Positions 11,298 to 22,714 of a DNA stretch of 64,000 nt are shown in pieces; the stretch's first letter is position 1, and each line of letters begins with the position of its first letter. This DNA comes from Cryptomeria japonica. Taxonomy: Eukaryota > Streptophyta > Pinopsida > Cupressales > Cupressaceae. Location of the stretch: NCBI RefSeq assembly GCF_030272615.1, contig NC_081405.1, forward strand, positions 152,840,113 through 152,904,112. The letters run 5' to 3'. A model generated the notes under the pieces. The model was not told the origin of the DNA and did no database searches. It was given only the letters and a program-made list of their open reading frames with translations. Both the position numbers and the translations under genes were made by a program.

Positions 11298-11432
11298 TGT
11301 TGGTGTTGGAAATAAGCCACACCCGGACCGACGATGGACTGGTCCAAGAGGGGCTAGTAGCTCAGTGGTAGAGCACTCTAGCAGCGTATGGAAGGTCCTA
11401 GGTTTGAGTCCTAGCTGGTCCATGTCTCAAAA
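11298..11432 (+). repeat. 3' LTR of the TRIM
   Basis: 135 bp, from TGTTGGTGTTGG to TGTCTCAAAA, the same length as the 5' LTR. Eight of the nine differences from the 5' LTR are transitions, as expected from deamination of methylated cytosines. Confidence 0.9.
11351..11422 (+). tRNA. tRNA-like sequence in the TRIM 3' LTR (decaying copy)
   Basis: The same 72-base cloverleaf as at 11152-11223. The D arm here is the more canonical one (TAGCTCAGTGGTAGAGC), but the B box has a C-to-T change (GGTTTGAGTCC), the acceptor has gained a G-U pair and the anticodon stem is weaker. Confidence 0.6.
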
Positions 11433-11437
11433 CTTTC
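11433..11437. repeat. Right target-site duplication of the TRIM (CTTTC)
   Basis: Exact match of 11094-11098. Confidence 0.9.
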
Positions 11438-14400
11438 ACCAAATATTTTCAAGCCACTTTCTTCTCTTTGTGCCAAGTTATAGGGTTCAACCCTATTACA
11501 GTCATGCCACCTAATTTTATGTACATGGCTATACAAATTCAGCATCCAGATTTTATAGTGGTTTTTGAATTTGCCCCATACCTTGAAGTAAAGATTCATG
11601 AGGGATTGCAAGATATAAAGAATGGTGTATTTGGCACCCATTTCTATTGGTATTCATTGTTAATGCAAATGTTTTTATATAGAAATGAAGATTATTTTGA
11701 AGGTACCATGAATCTCAAGAGAACAATTGATAATATTGATGTGTCGATGTAGCTTTGGAGTATGGACATGACGTGGGATAGGAAGGAATCAAATTTTATC
11801 AGGTTTGATAATAGTTTTATTTCTAGACTAAGAGAGAGACCAACAGTGAATCCACAAAAGATTCCCACACAGCTGCATGATTTTGTAAGACCAAAGGATA
11901 GGTTGCCACTGTTGAAAATTGAACACAACTAGGGAGACATTATCCCTTATCCCGTCAGTACAGTTATCAAAGTTTATGGTTTTCCTGGCCAACCACATGT
12001 ATTACCTTTCAATGTTCCTTTGAGGTTAGGTTTTGTTGAAGTACTGTGGCAAATAGGTTGTATATATGATAAGGAGCTAAAGGGTAGAGGCAAAGGGACC
12101 ATTTTCCTAGATTACACTGTCATTCCATAATTTATAATTATAAAAGGGGAGTATGTGCATTTTGATAAGCTTTTTGCACCATATCATTTAGGGGTTAGCA
12201 CAGTCAAACATAGTGACCCGGAGGGGTTCTACAATGTTTTCAGGGAAAGAATAAAAGGAATCCCATTGCCCCATGAGCATAATTTCCCTGAGGATATAAT
12301 AATAAATGAATTTGATTTCATGACTAAGGATTGGAGGAAGGACAAATGGATAGCTTTTAGGAAGCTATGGGCTATAGTACAAAAAATGGATCCCAGATAT
12401 GATCCATTAAAAAACTTCTCTCCATGTTGTGCCAAAGTAGATTTTGTCATGAACAACTTTGATGAGTTAATTCTTTCATTAAAAGAGAAGAGAGCCATAC
12501 TTGAGGAAGTTCATGGCCAACAAGTTGAAAGAAGAAGAGTACAACAACCTACACCCATGACGCCTGAAGAAGAAACCTTGATTCATCATATGAGAATGAA
12601 ATAACTAGGCTCACCCCCTCCTCCACCTCATAGAACAGATAGGCTAGTGGAAGGTAGACCTAGCTATGTGCCTCCTCCAAGGGGTGGTGTTGTGATAAAA
12701 AGGGTAAGAGAAGAAGTAAGTAGTGAAGAGGAGAGTAGTAGTGACAGTGAAAGGTTGGTGAGAAGAAAAGGAAAGAAGATAATGAAGACAAAGCCACCCC
12801 TAAAGGTACAAGTAAAACCTTTTAAAGGGGTCAAGATCATTGATCTTGAAGACTCATACAGAAGCCCCTCAACACCTCATGTACCTTTTCACCTCCAAGG
12901 AAGGTAGAAGAACCACAAGAGGAAGATACCATTGTAGTGACAAATGTAGAGATGTGGATTGGTATTCCTCCTGTGCCACCTTCTTGAGAATTAAATCTCA
13001 CTCCTTTGGATATTCAGGGTAGAGCCTTTAGAGATGCCAGGAAGGAAGCATGAGATAAATTTCTTGAAGATGAAGCCTTCGTAAGAAGCTCGACCTTCTT
13101 GCAATTTGTATGGAAAACAAAGATATAAGAATACAAGAGGAGAAGCAACGAGAGAAAGGCCCAAAGGCTAGACAGATCTAATCAGGAAAATTGGGAGGAG
13201 GTAAAAAATGAAATGATACAAGAATTTAAAGGAATTATTAAAGATGAAGGCAAGTTGATTATAAACCAAGCTAGAGTCTTAATTCTGCCAGAGTGGGATA
13301 TATCTGATGCAGTGGCCTTTGATACAATCAGAAAATCAAAAGATCGATAATTCAATTCAGAGGAAGAAGCAAGGTTGGCACTAAAAGGGTTAGAATTTGA
13401 AGATGATCATGCAACCTTGGCAATATGGGCACTAGAATAGGGCCCTAGGAGGCCTAATATCAGTGATATAAATCCAAACTTGAGGGGAAGCCTTATTATA
13501 AAAAGAGCCTCTAATACATCAAATGTTGAGGCCTCAAAGTTAGTTGTTGATGTGGCCAAATTGGCCCATGAAACTTCAAAGAGGGAGGCTAAAGAAAAAG
13601 AGGAGCTAATGAAGAAGTTTGAAAATATTTTTTAATGATTATAATGTAGTTCAACAGAGGTGTGTGGAGATGCAAACTAAGGTTCAACTTATTGATCAAA
13701 GACATAGGCTAGCATATTCTTCAACTCCTACAATTGCATCAGTCACATCAACATCTAGGTCTCCACCTGTCTTACATGTAGATGCAGCAGTTCAATTTGA
13801 CAGTGAGATTGATTTACCAATTGCACCATTAGTGCTATATGTGGATGAAGACCCTGAACCCACTAGATCAACTGACCCAACAAGAGTTCAAATTTTGGAG
13901 AAATTAAATGAGTTCGAAAATAAGCTAAAGGAGTCAAATGATCAATCTGCCATTAAGAAAAAGGAGATAGTTAGCTCAGTGTTGACTCATTTGAATGAGA
14001 AGGTAGATAGTAGACTAAATAACATTAATTCTTTATATTATTTAATGTTTAATGTTATTCAAAGTTTTGACTGAGATAAGGAAGTAGAAATCCCTTTGCT
14101 TACAAAATGGTTACAAAGGGGAAATGAACTCAGAGTAATGTCAATGGCTTCCAAATACCATGTTGAGAGGCCGCCCACACTTTAGCCAACTTATTTGTTG
14201 GTAAAGTCAATGCAGGAAGTTCAGATGCTATCATAAAATATAGAAAGAAAAATAAGGGAGTTGATGAGAAGCTTCAGTGAGTTGAATGAAACACTTCTAT
14301 CAACACTCAAGTGGACTTGATTTGTGAGGATTTAGATACTGGCATACTGGAGGACAGCATGGGAAAAATAATATGTACGAGAACATTCTTTGAATATTTT

Positions 14401-14505
14401 GAGAGAGAGGCAAATCAAGTGGTTGTTAAGTATACTCCATACAGAGAAAAATTTGATGAAATTATGAATTTCAAATGGTCATCAAATGAGGAATATGGCG
14501 AATGA

Positions 14506-15800
14506 AGTAATACTTACTTAAAGGAATAATAAGGACTGAAAATAATTAGTTATTTAACTGTTTGATGTAATAGTCTAGCAGACAGTCTTGTCTCTTTGCA
14601 ACAGTTACTTTTTGTATGTGAGCAACAGTAGGGTGGGCTCATCATAGATCTTCATCAACAACAATAGAAAGGGAAAAGGTGAATAAAGTGCTATGATGAA
14701 TCAATTGCAGATATTTGGTCTTGGTTGTGACCTTCCTTAAATAGAATATTTTATAACTGAATTATGGGCAACCGATCACTTTTGAATGACAGTTGTCTCC
14801 TCTGGCCCATAGCTTGTTTTCTCCCTTACTTTCTATAAAAGGAAATTCAAGGCCAAGAGACAGTTCCGAATTTGATCTCTATACTTAGTGTTTATAAAAT
14901 TCGAGTCATAGGTTCATGTAGCAAGTTTTAGGTGGAAATGAACAATTGTAAATATTTTACAGAGAAATGGAAAAGAGTCTTGTGTCTACTTTTGCAGGTT
15001 CCTAAAGGAGTTATATGTAAATTGTTTTATGACAGAAATAGAAAATTTATTCAAATAGAAATACAATTTTGATTTATTTCTCTCCATTCTGCAATTCTAT
15101 CATCTTTTGAATGAAATGTAATCAAGGATTTCTTTCATTCAGTGCATTGTTGTGATGTATGTAGTTTTTGTTTATGCTTTGATCTAAGGGATCAATTAAA
15201 TGCTAAAACAAAATTGCAGAGTGATAGGGCTTGTTCAGGGATTTGATAAGTAGTCTAGGTTAGGATTACAGATAAGAGATATTGTAAGGCAATATTATCT
15301 TAAGATCTGAATTCTATTACATGAATTTTGTTATAATTCATTTATGTCTTTTGAATTCAATCACCCAATGGAATAAGGCACTGGTCAGAGCTTGTTTGAA
15401 GTCTTTACATTCAGTATTATGCTCTGTTCATCTGTATTTGTTACATAATTGTTGATTATCAAAATACATTTCAGTTTTATGTATGTTGTTTCATGTTTTA
15501 TCTATCTCATGCTCCAATAGGTTGAGGATCACTTAAGAATTATTCATTCTTTAGCATTCTCCCTCTTTGTTGAGCTTTCACATGAAATTATCTACTTAGC
15601 TTTGGTGAAAATTGTGAGTATGGCGCAGAGATTACAGATTCAGGGATCACCCTCCCAGGTCTTGCAGAGCCCAAAGTGTAGAAAGATTAGCAGAATCCTT
15701 GTCATATGTTGGCCCAAGTTCTTAAGGATATTGATAGTTGGAGTTGGCTTCTCCATAGATAATCTGAAGAATCAACTTGGTTTCTGTCTCTTGCAGAGTA
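14506..15800. other. Downstream part of the unknown insertion
   Basis: No supported gene. A TATA box (CTATAAAAGG) lies at 14833-14842 with plausible start-site sequence after it. It looks like an LTR or gene promoter, yet nothing similar precedes the broken frame, so an LTR pair is not supported. A short frame at 15602-15856 has no recognisable domain. Confidence 0.4.
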
Positions 15801-16676
15801 AACCCCCATTTTGGGGAACCAACAAGTCCTTCAAATTTTTTGTCGTCAAAATATAAACCTATTCATCTTCATGAATTATGTTGATCCTCCTAGGTACAAC
15901 TCTACACTTGTTTCATGCACACCTAAAGAAAGGGAAAAATGTTGGCGATAATGGTTTGCCTAAGTCAAACCTTGATTTAAGAATTAACTTTGAATGAAAT
16001 AATGCAAATATTGAAATAAATATTGAATAGGTATACCTTAGATCTACAATTATTGATGATGATGCAATGCTCTTTGAATGTAATCACAAATATTGTATGT
16101 AATGGCATTAAAAACACATGAACATGAAAAAACCTAATCACACACACATGCTTGCACACTATTGATGTAACTTTTCTTCACAATGCTTGAATGATGAATA
16201 TGGAGCCTTGAATATCTCTGAAGATGTTTGATGATGAATGATTCACAGATGCGTGACTTCTATAATTGATTTTTTAGGTCTAAATGAATTGATAGGATGT
16301 CTTTATATAGCATTCCTTAGGTAAATTACCAATAAGGCTAACCTCCAATGGTCATGTGTAGCCACGGGGATCAATTTCCATTGGGAAGATATAGCACTTC
16401 CCCCAATTCAAATTAGGGCCCCATTGAGAGGGACCATGGTGTTTTGGGGTGCCATGATCAAGACAAAGGTGTTCCATGCCTTGGCCCCTCTTCAAATAGG
16501 ACCATGATAAGGTGCAAGGGAGAAGGTTACCTCACCATGGAACCCACCAATGGGTGTTCATGGACTCAAAGTTGGGGTGAAATCAGACCTAGAGGGTGGG
16601 ATGAAGATAAGACACGCTGAAATGGAAGCACAAACATGAGGTGTAAATTGGACCAATGAAAATTTACGACACTAGA
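15800..16676 (-). repeat. Inner part of the 3' LTR of TR-GAG-3 (split)
   Basis: Matches the right two thirds of the other TR-GAG LTRs (for example GAAAGGGAAA...TTTGCCTAAGTCAAACC...) and ends GACACTAGA directly before a polypurine tract. The left limit is approximate, because the LTR is broken by the unknown insertion. Confidence 0.65.
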
Positions 16677-16697
16677 CTTAGCCCCCAATTTAATGGG
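16677..16697 (-). other. Polypurine tract of TR-GAG-3
   Basis: Minus strand ATTGGGGGCTAAG, in the same position as the TR-GAG-1 tract. It fixes the minus orientation of this element. Confidence 0.7.
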
Positions 16698-18042
16698 ATT
16701 ATGAGCCTATGCAAATAATCATGGTAAAGTATATGAAAGATGAGAGAGAGACAGAGAGACAATTAGGAGTGAAATCACAAGGAGTATAAGACATCACTAA
16801 TTTTGAGGAACCAACCCCCAATCTTAGGATCTTAACTCACACGATCTCATGCAAGGACACATAAAACAAGACAAAGACAAAAAGGCAAACAAAGACCAAA
16901 GGAAAAAGGCATGCAACACAAAATATAAAAAACCAAAACAAGACCTCAAGTCAACTAGCCAAAGAGAGCTCAATAATCAAAATGTCTCAACCATTAATAT
17001 CATTCTTGAAATGTCATCATAAGGACACAAGCAATCATATAAAAAGAGAAAGAGCATGCATCAAACCATGAACCAAAAATAGAAAAGTTATGACCTCAAG
17101 GAGAGAAGAAAGGGGAAACATGGATATCATGGGCTAGTTATGTTTTTCTAGGTGATCCAAGAGAGGACATGGATACCATGAGCTAGACGTGTTTTCCTAG
17201 TTTCACTCATCCTGCTACATGTGTTGTTGTTTGGTTTTAGGAGTTAAGCATCTCATATAAGACTATTTTGTCTGGTTTCGAGCATGCACCAACCTGTATA
17301 AGACATGCAACAAGAATGCAAAAATTTCTAATTTCAGGAACATCTCATATAGGACTCCATTTTTTTTGGTTTCAAGTATATATATCCATGTATAAGACAT
17401 GAAAAATAAAAATATGTCTGATTTCTGGCATGAAGCATCTAGTATAGGACTTTGTTTTGTTTGATTTCAAGTTTGAACACCCTGTATAAGACATATAAAA
17501 GGGTTGTGTCTAGTTTCAAGCATGAAGCATCTTGTATAAGACTTTGTTTTGTCTGGTTTTGTGAATGAACACCCCATTTAAGACATGCAAAAATATAGTA
17601 CAATATAGGACAAAGAGGGAGATATGTATCCCCACTTAAGATGTCAACATAGCCCTATGTTGATGTCTCAAGGAATCTATAAACAATGATACCCACCTTC
17701 AACACCAAGGACATGCCTTTTTAGGCAACAATGTTAATAAATCTAAGCCAAAGAGATCTAACCTTTATAAGCAAGGACAAGATAGTTGTAAAAATATATG
17801 TTGCTATAAGTGTAAAGGGAATCCTTGGAGGATAAAAGATATTTTCTCAAAGACATCTGCATCCAAGAGGAGATTTTGACCAAACAAAACATCTTCTACC
17901 AAAAGAAAGGAAGGAGAAAATGAATGCTTACCTTCCTCCTATTGCTAGGTAAAGGGATTCTTGATGAAGGATGACACACTTTTGACCCAATGTGAGGGGT
18001 ATGCTTATAATAGATATGCATTATTGAAATGAAGAAGAGGTT
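16698..18042 (-). other. 3' non-coding interior of TR-GAG-3
   Basis: No gene. It resembles the 3' regions of the other TR-GAG copies only in parts and contains the 93-bp tandem array described separately. It is cut at 18042 by Copia-2 and continues at 32783. Confidence 0.5.
17248..17600. repeat. Tandem array of four repeats, period about 93 bp
   Basis: Units start at about 17248, 17340, 17434 and 17527, each with GCATCT(C/A/T)ATATA/GTATA...GGACTTTGTTTTGTCTGG, then a TTCAAG-type stretch, then CCTGTATAAGACAT. The copies are diverged, so the array is old. Confidence 0.7.
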
Positions 18043-18047
18043 GTAAA

Positions 18048-19415
18048 ATTTTGGCAATAAGGAAAAAAACTGAGAGGGGGTAGGGGGGTAAACCAGTTTG
18101 CAGAAAAGCTTTACTCAACTTAAACTCAAATTCAGATTTGATAATTACCAATGAAAGCATAAATCAACACTACATAAATAACACATATAACACCAAGATT
18201 TTTGATGTGGAAAACTCGATCAAGGGAAAAACCATGGTGGGAACCTACCCACAATGAGATGATACACAGTTAGGAGTAAATGAAATGTTACAATGGGGAA
18301 TGCACATGCATTCAGGCACACTACATAGAGCTCACTACTCAAACACAATAACAGAAAGGGCTACAACCCTAAGGAAGACTTGGTCTTAAAAAAGCATTCA
18401 GATTATATATGGAAGATCATGAACTGATAGAATAGTATATCCACATGTTTGGTTACAATTCTAGTTAAGCTCATATACTACTCTTCTACACTTCTTCACA
18501 CTTCTTCTATGCTATCAAAAGATTAAAGCATTATTCACACATTACACACACTCACTGATATTGCAGATTTAATAGATACATTTGCAACAAGATATTACAT
18601 CAATTTATACATATCATCAACCCATATTTCAAGGTCGGCTCAACCCATGACACAAATTACAAAATATAACCATATATGCTACAATAACACATGCAGAACA
18701 AAACGATGTTGGCTAAGACATAGTATGGACCCAGATCAACTCCTCAAACATGAAACACCTCCAAGAATTATGCCTTGAATATCCATAACACGCTACAATC
18801 ATCATGAATATCTCATAACCGAAGAACACCACCAGATCAAAAAATGATCAATAACACACACAACAATCAATACAAACCAACAACATGAATAGAACATGAT
18901 CTAGAAACATCCACAAGAAACACGAATTACCACAACAAGAACCGCAACATTACCACTTACTAGAATCTTCATCATCATTGTACCAAACCTCAAGAACACT
19001 CACTAAACTAGTTGTCAAACTAAGAAATACACTTGTTGATCTCCAAATCATGAACCATTTGAATTGAGGACACACCAGAACATCCCAAACACACTGCCAA
19101 ATCTGCAAACTAGGATATTGCAATTTCATAGCAATGCAGACCAAAAACCAGAACACTAAACACCATAAATAGTTGAACAACCAACCTCAATACCAGACCT
19201 CATAACACGACCAAATAATTTTGTATACCACATAAACTTTTGTTGAATCAACTAGAGATACTTATCACAAAACCCTTTAATCTGCAACAACTCATCTACA
19301 ACACACTCCCCAAATGAACTTACATAATCTGACTGCAACACTGGAACACATAGAGGAATATGTTGGCATCAATGATAAAACATTGTTCTAGAAAACTTCT
19401 CAACAATATCTAACA
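18048..19415 (-). repeat. 3' LTR of Copia-2
   Basis: Aligns with 31425-32777 along its whole length (for example the shared AACCATGGTGGGAACCTACC). The outer terminus is mutated (ATTTTGGCAA versus TGTTGGCAA) and the inner end is ATCTAACA. Confidence 0.88.
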
Positions 19416-19428
19416 ATCTCCCTAGTTG
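19416..19428 (-). other. Polypurine tract of Copia-2
   Basis: Minus strand CAACTAGGGAGAT directly before the LTR. Confidence 0.7.
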
Positions 19429-19728
19429 GCATTGATGGAAACATATGAGTGTGAAAAACAATCAATGCAAAGAAAGAAAACAACAACCAACAATCTCCAT
19501 ATACAAATACATATATACTCTCTCTCCCCCTGAGATCAACAAAGGATATGATAGTTCTTCACATGACTCTCTCCCCCTTTGGCATCAATGCTAAAGGCAC
19601 ATACCGCACAAAATAGAACCTCTGAACCACAACACTAACTACTCCCCCTCAGTAGCAACCACCACTCATCAATTTGAATCACAAGATATCTCTATGAAAT
19701 CCATCGAACCGATGCAACTCAATACATC
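19429..19728 (-). other. 3' untranslated part of Copia-2
   Basis: No gene. Contains pyrimidine-rich runs on the plus strand (CTCTCTCTCCCCCTGAG near 19519 and CTCTCTCCCCC near 19567). Confidence 0.5.
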
Positions 19729-20728
19729 TTAGTTTTCATCAAGAGGGGCTATTGCCCCTAGCTTCTCTCTGAGATACTCAAATGTATCTTTGGGAAAAGG
19801 CTTTGTAAAGATATCTATAATTTGTTCCTTTGTCGACAGATACTCCAATCTGACTTCCTTCTCATTCACCTTCTCTATCAAGAAATAAATATTGATTGAT
19901 ATTTGTTTAGTCTTTGAATGCAACCCTAAATTCTTAGAAATATTGATAGCATTTGAATTATCACAATATATAGTAGTAGGCACATCGTAAACAACTTTGA
20001 TTTCCTTCATCATCTACTTCATCCAAATTTCCTGAGTACAGTTGCTAGCAGTAGTAATGTATTCAGTCTCTACAATAGATAAAGAAATTGCATTCTACTT
20101 CTTTCTCATCCATGAAACTAGTCTCTTACCTAAGAAAAATGCACCACCACTAGTACTCTTCCGGTCATCAACATCTCCTACCAAATCAGCATCAATAAAA
20201 GCATTCAAGTTAAAGTCGTCATCTTTAGGATACCACAAACCAAAATCAACTATACCTTTCAAATATCTAAAAATCTTTTTCACAGCTACAACATGAGATT
20301 CTTTAGGATCAGCTTGAAATCTAGCAAAAAGACATACAACATTCATTATATTTTTCTTAGTCTAAGTCAAATAAAGCAATCCACCAATCATAGACCTATA
20401 TTTGGTTTGATTTTCTTTCGAAGAATCATCATCCTTAGTCAACTTACATCTGGTCACCATAGGAGTACCAACTGGCTTTGCATCATCCAAATCAAACTTC
20501 TTCAACAATTCCTTCACATACTTAGACTGTGATATAAAAATACTTTTACCTGACTGAGAAATTTGCAATCCAAAAAAGAATTTCATCTCACCAATAATAG
20601 ATATTTCAAACTCATTTTGCATTTCATCAGAAAACTTCTTGCACAAACTATCATCTCCACCAAAAATAATGTCATCAACAAATACCCCAATAAACAAAAT
20701 GTTATCATCATAAATCTTGAAATACAAA
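19729..20728 (-). pseudogene. Copia-2 pol, downstream part (RT catalytic end and RNase H)
   Basis: Continues the RT from the far side of TR-GAG-2. The first residues past the insertion lead into FVDDIIFGGDD at 20671-20682, the RT catalytic block (FVDD in place of the usual YVDD). The frame then passes through the RT thumb and connection (20362-20727), a segment with SWMRKK (20095-20346) and RNase H (19729-20013) containing YCDNSNAINISKN and the closing FTKPFPKD. Stops and frame changes separate the pieces. With one target-site copy removed, the reading frame of the two sides agrees at the junction, so the insertion hit a then-continuous gene. It would copy element RNA into DNA, but cannot as it stands. 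Confidence 0.88.
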
Positions 20729-21949
20729 TGTAATGGGGAAAAAGGAAGGAGCTGATGGAGATCAAGTGGAAAGCTTTACCCTCCTCAAGAAAGGAGTAAA
20801 ATTTTTGCAAAGGATCCTCTTCAACCTCTTTCACACATTCATTTAAAAGAGGGAGTTGAATTCACTAGATCCAATATCAATGGAGAGAGATTGAATGCTA
20901 AGTGAATTGGAAAATGAATTTGGAAAGTAGAAGTAACCCCTCTTTTAGAATGGATAGGATGAATTAAGTGAATTGAGACTAAGTGTAAAGATAGCAAAGA
21001 AATGATTATAACTTGAGATAGAAACGTGGGATGAAGTTGTGCAACCAAAATTAGCCATAAAATGTCAAGACGAAGCTCCCCTGTGAATTTGAGCGAAAGT
21101 TGTCAGGACTGTGTTGAAAGAGTACTCGATCCTTCGAAAAATCTGCACATCAAAAAGGGTTTTTCCATCTCTGAAAATGATGCTTAAACCTATAAATACA
21201 GTTGTACACCTGCAACCTACACACAAAAAGAGAGAAAATGTTGTTGGGATTGGGGGTTTGCCTTTAGGTCAAACCTCGATTTTGGAATTAATCAAATGAT
21301 GAAAAGTACTTGCAAGTAAATGAAAGTAAATGACTGAGGTAGAATTAACCTAAAGAGAGGATGCAATTGAAATGTTGATAGAGTTGTTTGAAAGGATATG
21401 TGAAGTTGAATGCTTTAATGTTGATAGGGATCTCTTGTTTAATGGTTGAATCCTTGACTTGAATGCAACACCTAGCCTTGAAAGGAGACTTGAGATGCTC
21501 AATGCTTGAAAGGAATTCTTGCATGCTTGATTTTGCTTCTCAAACTTATTGAACTCCTTCACTTATTGCACTTGATTGAACTTGTCGATCTTATTGACTT
21601 ATTGACTTATTGACCTATGCAAATGAGGGGAAAAATGTCTTATATACTTGCCAATCAGGGTTTGTAACTGATTTTCCATCTTAGGCTGACATAGAAAACC
21701 TTTTTCTGCTTCTAATTGACAAGCCCAATCCAAGACTTAAGTGGAGGGGCCCAAAATAGGGTAAGAACAAGGGAGCCACGCCCCTGTCCTGCCCTAATCC
21801 AAGATAGGAAGTGTAGGATGTGAGGAAATGAATGCTTCAAGAGGTAGGAGCATGTTTGGGTTCTCTAATCAAGCTTAGGGCTTCCCTTAGCCAATGTGAA
21901 GACCCAAATGTGGTCAAAAATTGTAGGGTCTCAGTTTTATGATGCTTCA
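20729..21949 (-). repeat. 3' LTR of TR-GAG-2
   Basis: 1221 bp from TGTAATGGGG to GATGCTTCA. It matches 27291-28547 over its length. Confidence 0.92.
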
Positions 21950-21970
21950 TTTATCCCTCACTTTAGCGAG
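21950..21970 (-). other. Polypurine tract of TR-GAG-2
   Basis: Minus strand AAAGTGAGGGATAAA, adjoining the LTR. Confidence 0.75.
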
Positions 21971-22714
21971 AGTATAAGCATACGCCAATACTACTGGTAA
22001 AGTACAAGGAAACAAGATTGAAAGAATTTCACCATGTCAAGGAGGCAAGATACACCAAGCCCCCAATGGACTAAGTATCTTACAACTTCGATTGACAAAG
22101 TAAAATGGAAGATAAAAAGGGAAGAACCATGACTACAAGTAGTAAGGTTCCCCTCACTATGAGTCATGAAAAAGAAAAGATACCAAAAAATTACAAAGTG
22201 AGGTCAAGTTCACTAAGTAACTTTAAGTATCAAGAAGGAAAATATGAGCGGAGTGTATGCCCCCACGTTAAAGAAATCACACATGCCTTATCAGGAACGA
22301 TTTTATTAAGGTGGGATACACTAGAGAGAGAGAGAGAGAGAGATCACGTTATCACAAGGATTTAGCCCCCAATTGAGGAATAAACCCAAGGATAATGAAC
22401 ACAAAACACAAAGCACGAGGTAGGTTCTCTTTCCTCAGGGTCAGTGTGTTGTATGATAACACATGTATATCATGTATATATATGCATAGAATAGTCAGCA
22501 TTCCCCAAAGAAAGGAAACTACCTTGGAAGAAAGGGCACACAGGTGTCTTTTGAACCAACATGAAAGAGACCAAAAGAGATCTCAATGCTTTGCATCATC
22601 CTCAAGAAGACATTACTAGGGACAATAAATAGAAGAAAAGGGATACACATAGAAGAATGATCTCAAAAGAGCAAGAAAAGAGAGAGAGGTAGAGGATCTA
22701 TGGTACTAATGCAA
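21971..22714 (-). other. 3' non-coding region of TR-GAG-2
   Basis: No gene. Parallels 105-837 of TR-GAG-1 (for example the ...GATAATGAACACAAAACACAAAGC... stretch). A GA microsatellite lies at 22324-22342. Confidence 0.6.

Larger units (their letters stand above)
11099..11432 (+). mobile_element. 334-bp TRIM with a tRNA-like sequence in each LTR
   Basis: A complete terminal-repeat retrotransposon in miniature: two 135-bp LTRs, a 64-bp interior that is little more than a PBS and a polypurine tract, and a perfect 5-bp target-site duplication CTTTC (11094-11098 and 11433-11437). It encodes no protein and must use enzymes supplied by other elements. It sits inside the broken frame of the unknown insertion and is therefore younger than it. 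The LTRs differ at nine positions by my count. Each LTR carries a 72-base tRNA-like sequence occupying more than half of its length. Confidence 0.92.
10514..14505 (+). pseudogene. Long broken frame of unknown function
   Basis: I do not recognise this protein. Coherent plus-strand coding can be followed from about 10514 to the stop at 14505, with changes of frame and many stops. It is interrupted by the TRIM at 11099-11432; reading resumes on the other side. The best pieces are 11468-11752, 12155-12604, 12647-12907, 13619-14074 and 14311-14505. The N-terminal two thirds look globular, with motifs such as FAPYHLG, HSDPEGFYNVF and NEFDFMTKDWRKDKW. Next come a Pro-rich patch, an acidic Ser/Glu run followed by RRKGKK (about 12710-12785), and a Lys/Glu-rich C-terminal third likely to form coiled coils. 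An intact version would be about 1200 residues. It could be a structural protein of an unusual element or a host-derived gene; no catalytic signature supports either. Confidence 0.55.
9251..15800 (+). mobile_element. Unknown 6.5-kb insertion splitting the TR-GAG-3 LTR
   Basis: DNA between the two halves of one LTR must have arrived after that LTR. It carries one long broken plus-strand frame and a TRIM, and no polymerase, integrase or transposase that I recognise. The edges are fuzzy: the imperfect flanks TTTTTTGGGACCA (left) and TTTTGGGGAACCA (right) could be a decayed target-site duplication. I found neither terminal repeats nor inverted repeats. It may be a non-autonomous element carrying one protein, or a captured gene fragment. 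Confidence 0.4.

Noticed and set aside
11152-11422. Two genuine host tRNA genes in tandem.
   Set aside because: Both copies sit at the same offset in paired LTRs with PBS, PPT and target-site duplication, and the anticodon arm is abnormal. They are retroelement parts.
15602-15856. 84-residue plus-strand frame as a small gene.
   Set aside because: No recognisable motif, and it crosses the likely junction between the unknown insertion and the TR-GAG-3 LTR.
17248-17600. CRISPR-like array.
   Set aside because: Units are diverged 93-bp tandem repeats with no constant-repeat/variable-spacer pattern, and this is plant DNA.
22105-22619. Plus-strand frames of 86 and 74 residues.
   Set aside because: They lie in the 3' non-coding part of TR-GAG-2 and run through a GA microsatellite; the equivalent part of TR-GAG-1 does not keep them.
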